A program made the translations under genes and the position numbers. Under the pieces are notes generated by a model. The model saw only the letters and a list, made by a program, of their open reading frames with translations, was not told the origin of the DNA and searched no databases. This document shows positions 24,185 to 31,650 of a stretch of DNA of 33,232 nucleotides, one piece after another; the stretch's first letter is position 1; each line of letters starts with the position of its first letter. This DNA comes from an uncultured bacterium (GTDB lineage Bacteria > Bacteroidota > Bacteroidia > Sphingobacteriales > Sphingobacteriaceae), in the NCBI GenBank assembly GCA_903958995.1, contig CAJBVG010000289.1, forward strand, positions 1 through 33,232. Direction: 5' to 3'.

Positions 24185-26800
24185 ATGAAAATACTGAGTA
24201 TACAAGCGTTGAGAGGCCCAAACATTTGGAGTGTACGTCGCAAAAAATTAATACAAATGCGTCTCGACCTTGAAGATATGGAGCAAAAACCAAGTAATTT
24301 GGTGGATGGCTTCCCTGAACGTTTAGAAGCATTGTTCCCAACAATGTATGAGCATCGTTGCTCTGAAGGTGTTGCTGGTGGCTTTTTTATGCGTGTTCGT
24401 CGCGGTACATGGATGGGACATGTTATTGAACACATTGCTTTAGAAATTCAAACACTCGCTGGAATGGAAACAGGGTTCGGTAGAACTCGTGAAACAAAAA
24501 CTCCCGGTATATACAATGTTGTTTTTAGCTATACTGAAGAAAGTGTAGGCTTATTTGCTGGTGAAGCTGCGGTTCGTATTGCCGAAGCCTTAATCTCTGG
24601 TGATGAGTATGATCTTTCTGCCGACATTAAACGAATGCGAGAAATTCGCGAAGAAGTGCGTTTAGGTCCTAGTACCTCTTCTTTAGTAGACGAAGCTGTT
24701 TCTCGTGATATTCCGTGGATTCGCTTAGGCACTAATTCTCTTATTCAATTAGGGTATGGTGTAAACCAAGCTCGTTTCCAAGCAACCATTACCGATAAAA
24801 CATCAAACATCGCAGTTGATATTGCTTGTAATAAGGAACTCACTAAAAAAATGTTATACAATGCAGCAATCCCTGTTGCAAAAGGCGATATCGTTATTGA
24901 TGAAGAAGATCTTAAACGTTGCATCGATCGTATCGGCTTCCCAATTGTTTTAAAACCTCTAGACGGTAATCATGGTAAAGGTGCTTCCATCAATGTAAAA
25001 AACATGGAAGATGCACTTGCTGGTTTAGAGTTTGCAAAAAAATATTCTAGAAAAGTAATTGTTGAGCGTTTTATTACAGGATATGATTTCCGTGTTTTAG
25101 TAATCGACAATAAAGTGGTTGCTGCTGCACAACGTGTACCCGCAAATGTTAAAGGTGACGGAAAATATAATGTTCAAGAATTAATTGACAAGGAAAATTT
25201 AGACCCTCGTCGTGGTTACGGACATGAAAACGTTTTAACAGAAATTACTGTTGATCGAGATACGACCGACCTACTGGATAAAATGGGATATACTTTAGAT
25301 ACCATTCCTAAAAAAGGGGAGATTGTTTATCTAAAATCAACCGCTAATCTTTCTACTGGTGGAACTTCTATTGATGTAACCGACATGATGCATCCAGAAA
25401 ATATTTTCTTATCTGAGCGCATCTCTCGTGTAATTGGATTAGATGTTTGTGGTATTGATATCATGGCAGAAAATTTAACTCAACCTTTAAAAGAAAATGG
25501 TGGAGTAATTTTAGAAGTAAATGCTGCTCCTGGATTTCGTATGCACTTAGCTCCTGCAGAAGGATTGCCGAGAAACGTTGCTGCTCCAGTAATCGACATG
25601 CTTTACCCTTTAGGTAAACCTTCTCGTATTCCTATTATCGCTGTAACTGGAACAAATGGTAAAACTACAACGACTCGTTTAATTGCACACATCGTGAAAA
25701 ATATGGGTTACCGTGTGGGCTTTACTACTTCAGATGGTATCTACGTTCAAAATCATATGCTCGAAAAGGGCGATACCACTGGACCATACAGTGCTGAATT
25801 TATTTTAAAAGATCCTACTGTTGATTTTGCTATTCTTGAAACTGCTCGTGGTGGTATTCTTCGTTCGGGTTTAGGATTTAGTCGTTGCGATATTGGTGTC
25901 ATTACTAATATTCAAGAAGATCATTTAGGATTAAACGATATCGATACGCTAGAAGATGTTGCACGTGTAAAATCTACTGTTGTAAAAAGTGTTAAGAAAG
26001 ATGGATGGGCAGTATTAAATGCAGAAGATGAATATTGTGTAAAAGTTGCTGGGGAACTCGATTGTAAAATTGCCTATTTCAGTTTAGATGAAAATAATCC
26101 TGTGATTAAGAAACATTGCAAAGCCGGTGGAATTGCAGCGATCTATGAAAACGGATTTGTAACCATTAAAAAAGGTGATTGGAAAATCCGTGTTGAAAAA
26201 GTTACAACCATACCTTTAACACTTGGCGGTAAAGCACAATTCATGATTGCCAATGTGTTGGCTGCAACTCTTGCTGGATATTTATATGGCTTCAAAACAG
26301 AAGACATGCGTTTATCTCTTGAAACATTTATTCCATCTGCTGCGCAAACGCCAGGTCGTATGAACATATTTAATTTCAAAGAATTTAAAGTGATGATCGA
26401 CTTTGCCCATAACCCTTCAGGATACATGGCTGTAGAGAGTTTCTTAAATCAAATTGAAAGCCCTTATAAAGTTGGAATTATCGCTGGTGTTGGCGATAGA
26501 AGAGATCAAGATATTACCGATTGCGGTGCAATCGCTGCTCGTATGTTCGATCATATTATTATTCGTCAGGAAAAACATTTACGCGGAAGAACAGAAGAAG
26601 AAATTATCAACTTAATTTTAAAAGGAATTAATTCTGTAGATAAAAAAATATCGTACGAAATTATACCGAAAGAAGTAGAAGCCATTAAACATGCTATTTC
26701 AACAGCACAACCGGGTACATTCATCACAGCATTAAGTGATGTAATTACCAATGCTATTGATATTGTTCAAAGTTATTTGGATAAAGAAGCGGGCCTTTAA
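24185..26800 (+). CDS. cphA: Cyanophycin synthetase
   Basis: This 871-residue enzyme builds cyanophycin, a poly-aspartate backbone with arginine side branches, using ATP in the cytoplasm. The order is an N-terminal domain (about 1-160, MKILSIQALRGPNIWS), an ATP-grasp domain (about 190-480; FPIVLKPLDGNHGKGASINV and GVILEVNAAPGFRMHLAP) that adds Asp, and a Mur-ligase-like domain with P-loop GTNGKTTTTRL near 488 and ILETARGGILRSGLGF that adds Arg. Length matches CphA1 (about 870-900). The 5' region is extremely AT-rich and shared with the divergent cphB. A strong hairpin terminator follows, so the gene is probably transcribed alone. Confidence 0.97.
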   Translation: MKILSIQALRGPNIWSVRRKKLIQMRLDLEDMEQKPSNLVDGFPERLEALFPTMYEHRCSEGVAGGFFMRVRRGTWMGHVIEHIALEIQTLAGMETGFGRTRETKTPGIYNVVFSYTEESVGLFAGEAAVRIAEALISGDEYDLSADIKRMREIREEVRLGPSTSSLVDEAVSRDIPWIRLGTNSLIQLGYGVNQARFQATITDKTSNIAVDIACNKELTKKMLYNAAIPVAKGDIVIDEEDLKRCIDRIGFPIVLKPLDGNHGKGASINVKNMEDALAGLEFAKKYSRKVIVERFITGYDFRVLVIDNKVVAAAQRVPANVKGDGKYNVQELIDKENLDPRRGYGHENVLTEITVDRDTTDLLDKMGYTLDTIPKKGEIVYLKSTANLSTGGTSIDVTDMMHPENIFLSERISRVIGLDVCGIDIMAENLTQPLKENGGVILEVNAAPGFRMHLAPAEGLPRNVAAPVIDMLYPLGKPSRIPIIAVTGTNGKTTTTRLIAHIVKNMGYRVGFTTSDGIYVQNHMLEKGDTTGPYSAEFILKDPTVDFAILETARGGILRSGLGFSRCDIGVITNIQEDHLGLNDIDTLEDVARVKSTVVKSVKKDGWAVLNAEDEYCVKVAGELDCKIAYFSLDENNPVIKKHCKAGGIAAIYENGFVTIKKGDWKIRVEKVTTIPLTLGGKAQFMIANVLAATLAGYLYGFKTEDMRLSLETFIPSAAQTPGRMNIFNFKEFKVMIDFAHNPSGYMAVESFLNQIESPYKVGIIAGVGDRRDQDITDCGAIAARMFDHIIIRQEKHLRGRTEEEIINLILKGINSVDKKISYEIIPKEVEAIKHAISTAQPGTFITALSDVITNAIDIVQSYLDKEAGL

Positions 26801-26801
26801 T

Positions 26802-26866
26802 CGAATTGTCGAAATGACGAATTAGCGAATTGTCGAAACCCCTGTGTTTTGCAATTCGCTTTTTTT
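26802..26866 (+). terminator. Intrinsic terminator of cphA built from octamer words CGAATTNN
   Basis: AGCGAATTG (26824-26832) pairs perfectly with CAATTCGCT (26852-26860). An inner six-base stem CGAAAC/GTTTTG (26834-26839 with 26846-26851) extends it past a bulged T, and seven Ts follow. Upstream the sequence is tandem 8-mers beginning CGAA at 26802, 26810, 26818, 26826 and 26834, starting two bases after the cphA stop. Confidence 0.9.
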
Positions 26867-26924
26867 GTTTCAATAAACTCTAAAATACTTTTTTCTATTA
26901 TCTATTTTCTAATTACATTTAAAC

Positions 26925-27671
26925 ATGAGAAAATCAGTTATCATCAGCGGTGCAGGCTCTGGAATTGGAAGAGCTATTGCCATTCGTTTAAGTGAATTAA
27001 ATTTCGATTGTTATTTGCTTGGTCGTAATGCTGTGCATTTACAAAAAACATTAATTGCTTTAAAAGATGGTGATCATTATATTTTGAGTGCTGATATAAA
27101 AAATAAAGAAAGCTTAGCCTCTACGCTTTCAACGCTACGCAGGCCAGTTGATGCATTAATTGCAAATGCAGGAATTGGTGGCGAAAATACTTGGGGGGAT
27201 AGCGATCGTTGGAATGATATTGTAGAAACAAATTTAACGGGTACTTACAATTTCATTAATACTTTTTTGCCTCACTTAAAAGCTTCTACTTCGCCATACA
27301 AACACATCGTAATGACTTCCTCTATTCTTGCTCGTTTAGGTGTAGCAAACTACACTGCGTATTGCGCGTCTAAAGCTGGCTTGCTAGGACTTATGCGCTC
27401 AATGTCTATTCAATTTGCCGATGATAAAATTTTAGTTAACGCTATTTGTCCTGGTTGGGTAAATACTCAAATGTCGCAAGATGGTATGCAAGGAATTGCA
27501 AATGGAATTGGTGTAAGTGTTCAAGAATTTTATGATATCGCTATGCAATCTGTTCCATTACGTAAAATGTCGGAACCTTCTGAAATTGCTGACCTTGTAG
27601 CTTATTTGCTGCATCAACAAAGTGTAACCGGACAAACGTTTGATATTAATAATGGCGCTTTGATGAGCTAA
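26925..27671 (+). CDS. Short-chain dehydrogenase/reductase (SDR)
   Basis: This 248-residue classical SDR shows a Rossmann nucleotide site GAGSGIG (9-15), NAG (81-83), Ser132/133 and the catalytic Tyr146-x3-Lys150 (YCASK). The later NAICPGWVNTQM is also typical. Such enzymes reduce or oxidise hydroxyl/keto groups with NAD(P)H. FabG-like 3-ketoacyl-ACP reductase activity is possible, but the substrate cannot be fixed from sequence. Length and motif spacing are normal. It stands alone between the cphA terminator and a heptamer-word hairpin shared with the convergent FAD oxidoreductase gene. Confidence 0.9.
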   Translation: MRKSVIISGAGSGIGRAIAIRLSELNFDCYLLGRNAVHLQKTLIALKDGDHYILSADIKNKESLASTLSTLRRPVDALIANAGIGGENTWGDSDRWNDIVETNLTGTYNFINTFLPHLKASTSPYKHIVMTSSILARLGVANYTAYCASKAGLLGLMRSMSIQFADDKILVNAICPGWVNTQMSQDGMQGIANGIGVSVQEFYDIAMQSVPLRKMSEPSEIADLVAYLLHQQSVTGQTFDINNGALMS

Positions 27672-27678
27672 GTATATT

Positions 27679-27765
27679 GTATTATGTACAAAGTATTATG
27701 TACAAAGTATTATGTATTAAATAAAAAATACTTAATACTTTGTACATAATACTTAATACATTTTT
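27679..27765. repeat. Heptamer-word hairpin (GTATTAT/GTACAAA), bidirectional
   Basis: Six 7-mers from 27679 to 27720 alternate GTATTAT and GTACAAA and end with GTATTAA. Bases 27692-27718 pair with 27727-27753 at 26 of 27 positions around an 8-nt loop, followed by T5 at 27761-27765. It lies between the convergent SDR and FAD oxidoreductase genes and could terminate both. Confidence 0.85.
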
Positions 27766-27812
27766 ACCAGTCACCAGCTACTATCCCGATAGCTATCGGG
27801 AACCAGTCACCA
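27766..27812. repeat. Perfect palindrome flanked by 11-nt direct repeats
   Basis: CCCGATAGCTATCGGG (27785-27800) is a perfect 16-bp palindrome. ACCAGTCACCA occurs at 27766-27776 and 27802-27812, immediately around it. The layout resembles a small insertion with a target duplication. The palindrome supplies the TAG stop of the minus-strand FAD oxidoreductase gene. Confidence 0.75.
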
Positions 27813-28935
27813 AAAGAGCTACTTCCTCCCCAATCTTCGATCCAATAGCAACGCCCATTCCATTACATCGTACGGCACAATAAACGTTTGGACTAAGTTC
27901 CTTTATGATGGGTGATAATGTTTCTCCAAATGCCATGATACCACTCCACTCCATATCGAATTCCCAGTGGGTATTTTTTAAAATAATTTCATTTAGAATT
28001 CTTGTAATTTCATTTTTTATTTCTGCTGTTATTCCAAATGTAGTGGTGGTTTCTTTTTCAAAATTTAAATTTCTACCTCCACCAATTAGTACACGGTCAT
28101 CGACATTTCTGAAATAAAAATATCCTTCATCATAATGGAAGGTTCCTTTGAGTGATAAATTTTTTATTGGTTTTGTTATGAATACTTGTCCACGCCCGGG
28201 AGTAATTTCTAACTCTGGCAATAACTCTTTTGCAAAAGCATTTGTACATATAATTACCTTTTGGGTATTGATGTTAAAATGTTCTGTAACTATTTTAATG
28301 TTGGACAACACTTCCTTCTCTTTCTCATACCCTTTCACTTCGTGACCAAACAGAATTTCAATTCCACTATCTCTGCATTTATTGATTAATGCTTGCATCA
28401 TTTTTCCGGAATGAATTTGTGCTTCATACGGATTGAAAATTAAATGCTTCACATTACTTAAGCCTAGTTCGGAAATTTTTTCATCAGCCAAATGAAAAAC
28501 TTGTTTACCAATCGTGTCTTTTAATAATGAGTTAAAATAATTTAACTGCCCTACACATTCTTCCCAAAGCAATTCATCTTTCTCCGTAAAAACTTCATAT
28601 CCTCCCCAGTTATTAAAATCAATAACATCATCACCTAAAGCTTGGCGTAATTTTTTTAATCCCTCCCAACGTTTTTTCACGAGGTGTAACAATTCCGTTT
28701 CCGAGCTTTTCTGTAATTGAACAATAAGTTCAGAAAGACTTCCAAAACAAGCAAAACCAGCGTTTTTGGTGCTTGCCCCATCGGGTAAAAACGATCGCTC
28801 TAGCACTAAAACATTAGCACTAGGTTTCTTGTTCTTTATTTCAAGGGCGGCAAACAAACCAACAATACCTGCACCAATGATAACATAGTCGGCATCCTTA
28901 AAAAATGACGTTCTTTCCCAATACGATTGGTTCAT
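27793..28935 (-). CDS. FAD-dependent oxidoreductase, DAO family
   Basis: A 380-residue flavoenzyme of the D-amino-acid oxidase/glycine oxidase superfamily. The FAD site GAGIVGLFAALEI begins at 21; GASTKNAGFACFGS and a C-terminal RCNGMGVAIGSKIGEEVA complete the FAD contacts. Members oxidise amines or amino acids; the substrate is not evident. The C terminus reads VTGSR and then stops in the palindrome at 27785-27800. The original end may have been altered by that insertion, as restoring one repeat copy would give VTGDW-stop. The ATG at 28935 is followed by a plausible N terminus (MNQSYWERTSFFKDADYVIIG). Confidence 0.88.
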   Translation of the reverse strand: MNQSYWERTSFFKDADYVIIGAGIVGLFAALEIKNKKPSANVLVLERSFLPDGASTKNAGFACFGSLSELIVQLQKSSETELLHLVKKRWEGLKKLRQALGDDVIDFNNWGGYEVFTEKDELLWEECVGQLNYFNSLLKDTIGKQVFHLADEKISELGLSNVKHLIFNPYEAQIHSGKMMQALINKCRDSGIEILFGHEVKGYEKEKEVLSNIKIVTEHFNINTQKVIICTNAFAKELLPELEITPGRGQVFITKPIKNLSLKGTFHYDEGYFYFRNVDDRVLIGGGRNLNFEKETTTTFGITAEIKNEITRILNEIILKNTHWEFDMEWSGIMAFGETLSPIIKELSPNVYCAVRCNGMGVAIGSKIGEEVALLVTGSR

Positions 28936-28950
28936 GTGATACTATTTTGG

Positions 28951-28958
28951 TAAATTTG
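28951..28958 (+). promoter_or_regulatory. Bacteroidota-type promoter for the YugP-like gene
   Basis: TAAATTTG matches the TAnnTTTG -7 box exactly; TTG at 28927-28929 lies 21 nt upstream as a possible -33 element, slightly far. The leader to the ATG at 29035 would be about 70 nt. Confidence 0.45.
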
Positions 28959-29034
28959 ACGTAATTAGTACGAAATGTCAGTGTTTTGAAAGTGGCATTC
29001 GCTTTGATTAAAGGTATTTAAAAAATTAGAAATT

Positions 29035-29715
29035 ATGGGATTCATGTATATTATTATGATCGGGTTTTTACTTCTTAGCTTTATTATTAGCTGGAGATTT
29101 AAATCGAAGTTCAATGAGTATTCACAACAGATGTTGATGAATGGTTTGTCGGGCAAAGAGATTGCCGAAAAAATGTTAACTGATCATGGCATTACTGATG
29201 TAAAAGTTATTTCAGTAGAAGGTTCTTTATCGGACCATTATAACCCAGCAGATAAAACAGTTAATCTTAGTCCTGATGTTTATCATGGTAGATCAGTTGC
29301 TTCTGCTGCTGTTGCTGCACACGAGTGCGGTCACGCAGTACAACACGCTACAGCATACTCTTGGTTAAACTTCCGTTCTGCTATGGTTCCTGCATTATCT
29401 GTAAGTTCAAAATATATGCAGTGGATTTTATTAGGTGGTATCTTATTACTTAATACATTTCCTGCATTATTGTTAATCGGTATTTTATTGTTTGCATTAA
29501 CTACTGTGTTTAGTTTTGTAACACTTCCTGTAGAATTTGATGCAAGTAACCGTGCGATTGCTTGGTTAGAAACCAATAACATTACACAACGTAATGAAAC
29601 CGAAACTGCAAAAAGCGCATTGAAATGGGCAGCTAGTACTTATGTCATTGCAGCCTTGAGTTCATTAGCTACATTGGTATACTACATTATGATCTTTATG
29701 GGTCGCCGTGACTAA
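29035..29715 (+). CDS. Membrane zinc metallopeptidase, YugP-type
   Basis: A 226-residue inner-membrane protein of the neutral zinc metallopeptidase family (Zn_peptidase_2) represented by B. subtilis YugP. It has an N-terminal span (about 5-20), LSPDVYHGRSVASAAVAAHE, the zinc motif HECGH at 96-100, two more spans at about 128-165, and the conserved EFDASNRAIAWL (167-178) that probably gives the third metal ligand. A final hydrophobic segment lies near 205-222. The family's substrates are unknown. Family members are usually about 220-230 residues, as here. The gene is followed by the octamer-word arm that encloses the four-helix-bundle gene. Confidence 0.9.
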   Translation: MGFMYIIMIGFLLLSFIISWRFKSKFNEYSQQMLMNGLSGKEIAEKMLTDHGITDVKVISVEGSLSDHYNPADKTVNLSPDVYHGRSVASAAVAAHECGHAVQHATAYSWLNFRSAMVPALSVSSKYMQWILLGGILLLNTFPALLLIGILLFALTTVFSFVTLPVEFDASNRAIAWLETNNITQRNETETAKSALKWAASTYVIAALSSLATLVYYIMIFMGRRD

Positions 29716-29721
29716 CCTTGG

Positions 29722-30180
29722 GTTAATAGGTTAATATGTTATTGGGTTATTTTAAGTGTGAGTTTATTGATTAAGTGTGGGTGATATGAATAGCTTTGAA
29801 GAATTAGAATGTTGGAAAAAAAGTGCTGAACTTAGAAAAGATATTTCTGCTTTGGTAAAGTCTTTTCCAACATTTGAAAAATATGCTTTATCTAGTCAAA
29901 TGATTAGGTGTTCGAGATCTGTCACGAACAATATTGCGGAGGGTTTTGGACGTTTTCATTTTCAAGAAAATGCTCAATTTTGCAGACAATCTAGAGGTTC
30001 TTTGTTTGAATTAATAGACCACTTATCAATAGCTCTTGAAGAAGAATATATTGATGAGGAGAAACACCTTGAACTTAAATCTAGTTGCTTGAATTGTATT
30101 AAAATACTGAACGGTTATATAAAATATTTGTTAGACGCAAAACACAATAACAAATAACTCAATAACCTAATAACCTAATT
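29722..30180. repeat. Inverted octamer-word arms (GTTAATNN/GTTATTNN) enclosing the four-helix-bundle gene
   Basis: The left arm is four tandem 8-mers at 29722-29753 (GTTAAT or GTTATT plus two variable bases). The right arm, about 30143-30180, reads as the same words on the minus strand. Bases 29730-29752 are complementary to 30152-30174 at 20 of 23 positions, so the whole gene between them would be the loop of a long stem. The right arm contains the stop codons of both the enclosed gene (30155-30157) and the convergent apaG (30175-30177). Confidence 0.75.
29786..30157 (+). CDS. Four-helix-bundle protein (23S rRNA intervening-sequence / Avd-like)
   Basis: A 123-residue protein of the S23/IVP four-helix-bundle family. 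It starts MNSFEELECWKKSAELRKDI and has SFPTFEKYALSSQMIRCSRSVTNNIAEGFGR, the family hallmark, then helices through FCRQSRGSLFELIDHLSIAL and KILNGYIKYLL. The ATG at 29786 is preferred; an in-frame GTG lies nine bases upstream. Relatives are encoded inside hairpin-shaped intervening sequences of some 23S rRNA genes, and the fold is shared with Avd, the accessory protein of diversity-generating retroelements. No rRNA or reverse transcriptase is nearby here. The gene sits between inverted octamer-word arms, and its last codons and stop lie in the right arm. Function unknown; nucleic-acid binding is a reasonable inference. Confidence 0.88.
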   Translation: MNSFEELECWKKSAELRKDISALVKSFPTFEKYALSSQMIRCSRSVTNNIAEGFGRFHFQENAQFCRQSRGSLFELIDHLSIALEEEYIDEEKHLELKSSCLNCIKILNGYIKYLLDAKHNNK

Positions 30181-30561
30181 TAACTTGAACGAGCAAAGCA
30201 ATTGAAAATCCGGTATCTGCACTTCAAACAATTGTTCATCAACAATTCGTTTGAAAGTATAAGTTCCCCACATTTTTCCCATTTCTGTTTTTAGATTACA
30301 CCCAGATACATACGCGTGTATTTCGCCTGGTTCTAAAATGGGTTGCACGCCAATTACTCCTTCGCCTTCAACTTCTCTATGAGTACCATTAGAGTCGAAA
30401 ATAAACCAATGTCTAGATAATAATTGAACCGTATAATCAGATTGATTTTCGATTTTGATTTTATAAGCAAACATAAAATGAGAATTCGCCGGATTAGAAT
30501 ACTCCGGTTGGTAAGTCGTTTCGACTGTTATCTTAACACCTTCTGTAATTTTAGTTGCCAT
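30175..30561 (-). CDS. apaG: ApaG domain protein
   Basis: A 128-residue cytoplasmic protein of the ApaG family, an FN3-like beta-sandwich. It has ITVETTYQPEYSNPANSHFMFAYKI, IENQSDYTVQLLSRHW, then GVIGVQPILEPGEIHAYVSG and MWGTYTF, the typical conserved stretches. Its exact job is unsettled; older work ties it to Co2+/Mg2+ resistance. Its length is normal. The stop codon lies in the octamer-word arm at the 3' side of the four-helix-bundle gene, so its 3' end has been shaped by that repeat. Confidence 0.93.
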   Translation of the reverse strand: MATKITEGVKITVETTYQPEYSNPANSHFMFAYKIKIENQSDYTVQLLSRHWFIFDSNGTHREVEGEGVIGVQPILEPGEIHAYVSGCNLKTEMGKMWGTYTFKRIVDEQLFEVQIPDFQLLCSFKLN

Positions 30562-30608
30562 AATATATTATGGGATAAATATAAAAGTTTGCTGTTTATT
30601 TCAAACTA

Positions 30609-31598
30609 TTAAATTGATAATATTAGATTAAGTTTTGAAATTTCTTCGAATAAATCTAATATCTCTTCTGTTGTTCCTGCCTGCACCAACTTCATTCTAT
30701 ATTCTTTGAAATTTTCAATTCCCTTAAAATAGTTTGCATAATGTCTACGCATTTCAAATATGCCTGTTTTAGTACCTTTCCACTCAATTGATTTCTCGAA
30801 ATGAGTTCTGCAGCTTTCTACTCGCTCTTCCATAGTTGGTGGTGCTAATTTTTCACCTGTTGCATAGAAATGCTTTATCTCTCTAAATATCCAAGGATAA
30901 CCAATTGCCGCTCTTCCTACCATAATGCCATCCACTTCGTACTCTTTCATCCAAAGCATCGCTTTCTCTGGGGAGTCAATATCTCCATTACCAAAAATTG
31001 GAATGCTCATGCGTGGATTCTTTTTCACTTCACGAATTAAAGTCCAATCGGCATGCCCCTTATACATCTGTGAACGTGTTCTACCGTGTATGGTTAATGC
31101 TTTAATGCCTACATCTTGTAATCGCTCTGCTACCTCTACTACATTTTTAGTATTATCATCCCAACCCAACCTTGTTTTTACGGTAACTGGCAAATGGGTT
31201 GCCTTAACAACCGCCTCAGTCATCTTCACCATTTTATCAATATCCTGAAGCAAACTAGCTCCAGCACCCCTACAAGCAACATTCTTTACGGGGCAACCAT
31301 AGTTAATATCGATTAAATCTGGATTAGCCTGAGTAGCGATTTCTGTCGCCTCGCGCATCGATTCAATATTGCTTCCAAAAATTTGGATGCCAATTGGTCG
31401 CTCATATTCGAAAATATCAAGCTTTGCCTTGCTCTTCGCAGCATCTCTAATTAAGCCCTCTGAGGAGATAAATTCGGTATACATCATGTCCACGCCATTT
31501 TGCTTACACACGAAACGGAAAGGTGGATCACTCACATCTTCCATTGGCGCTAACAATAATGGGAACTCTCCCAATTCAATATTTCCTATCTTTACCAT
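30609..31598 (-). CDS. dusB: tRNA dihydrouridine synthase
   Basis: A 329-residue FMN enzyme that reduces uridine to dihydrouridine in tRNA D-loops. The start at 31598 (MVKIGNIELGEFPLLLAPMEDVSD) fits the DusB family better than an upstream in-frame ATG at 31613. The TIM-barrel motifs are LLLAPMEDVSDPPFR, IDINYGCPVKNVACRGAGASLL with the catalytic Cys102, VTVKTRLGW and ALTIHGRTRSQMYKG, then GNGDI and GIMVGRAAIGYPWIF. The Dus subfamily is judged from overall similarity to DusB. It is divergent from the CPBP protease gene and follows apaG's promoter region. Confidence 0.93.
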   Translation of the reverse strand: MVKIGNIELGEFPLLLAPMEDVSDPPFRFVCKQNGVDMMYTEFISSEGLIRDAAKSKAKLDIFEYERPIGIQIFGSNIESMREATEIATQANPDLIDINYGCPVKNVACRGAGASLLQDIDKMVKMTEAVVKATHLPVTVKTRLGWDDNTKNVVEVAERLQDVGIKALTIHGRTRSQMYKGHADWTLIREVKKNPRMSIPIFGNGDIDSPEKAMLWMKEYEVDGIMVGRAAIGYPWIFREIKHFYATGEKLAPPTMEERVESCRTHFEKSIEWKGTKTGIFEMRRHYANYFKGIENFKEYRMKLVQAGTTEEILDLFEEISKLNLILSI

Positions 31599-31650
31599 AA
31601 TATATAAATGCAAAAATAAATAAAATATTCATTCTTAATCGATTATTAAA

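Noticed and set aside
29786-30157. Avd of a diversity-generating retroelement
   Set aside because: No reverse transcriptase, template repeat or variable-repeat target gene was seen in the window; only the fold family matches.
29722-30180. A 23S rRNA intervening sequence inside a ribosomal RNA gene
   Set aside because: The flanks are the YugP-like gene and apaG; no rRNA sequence is present, so only the protein family and the hairpin layout are shared.
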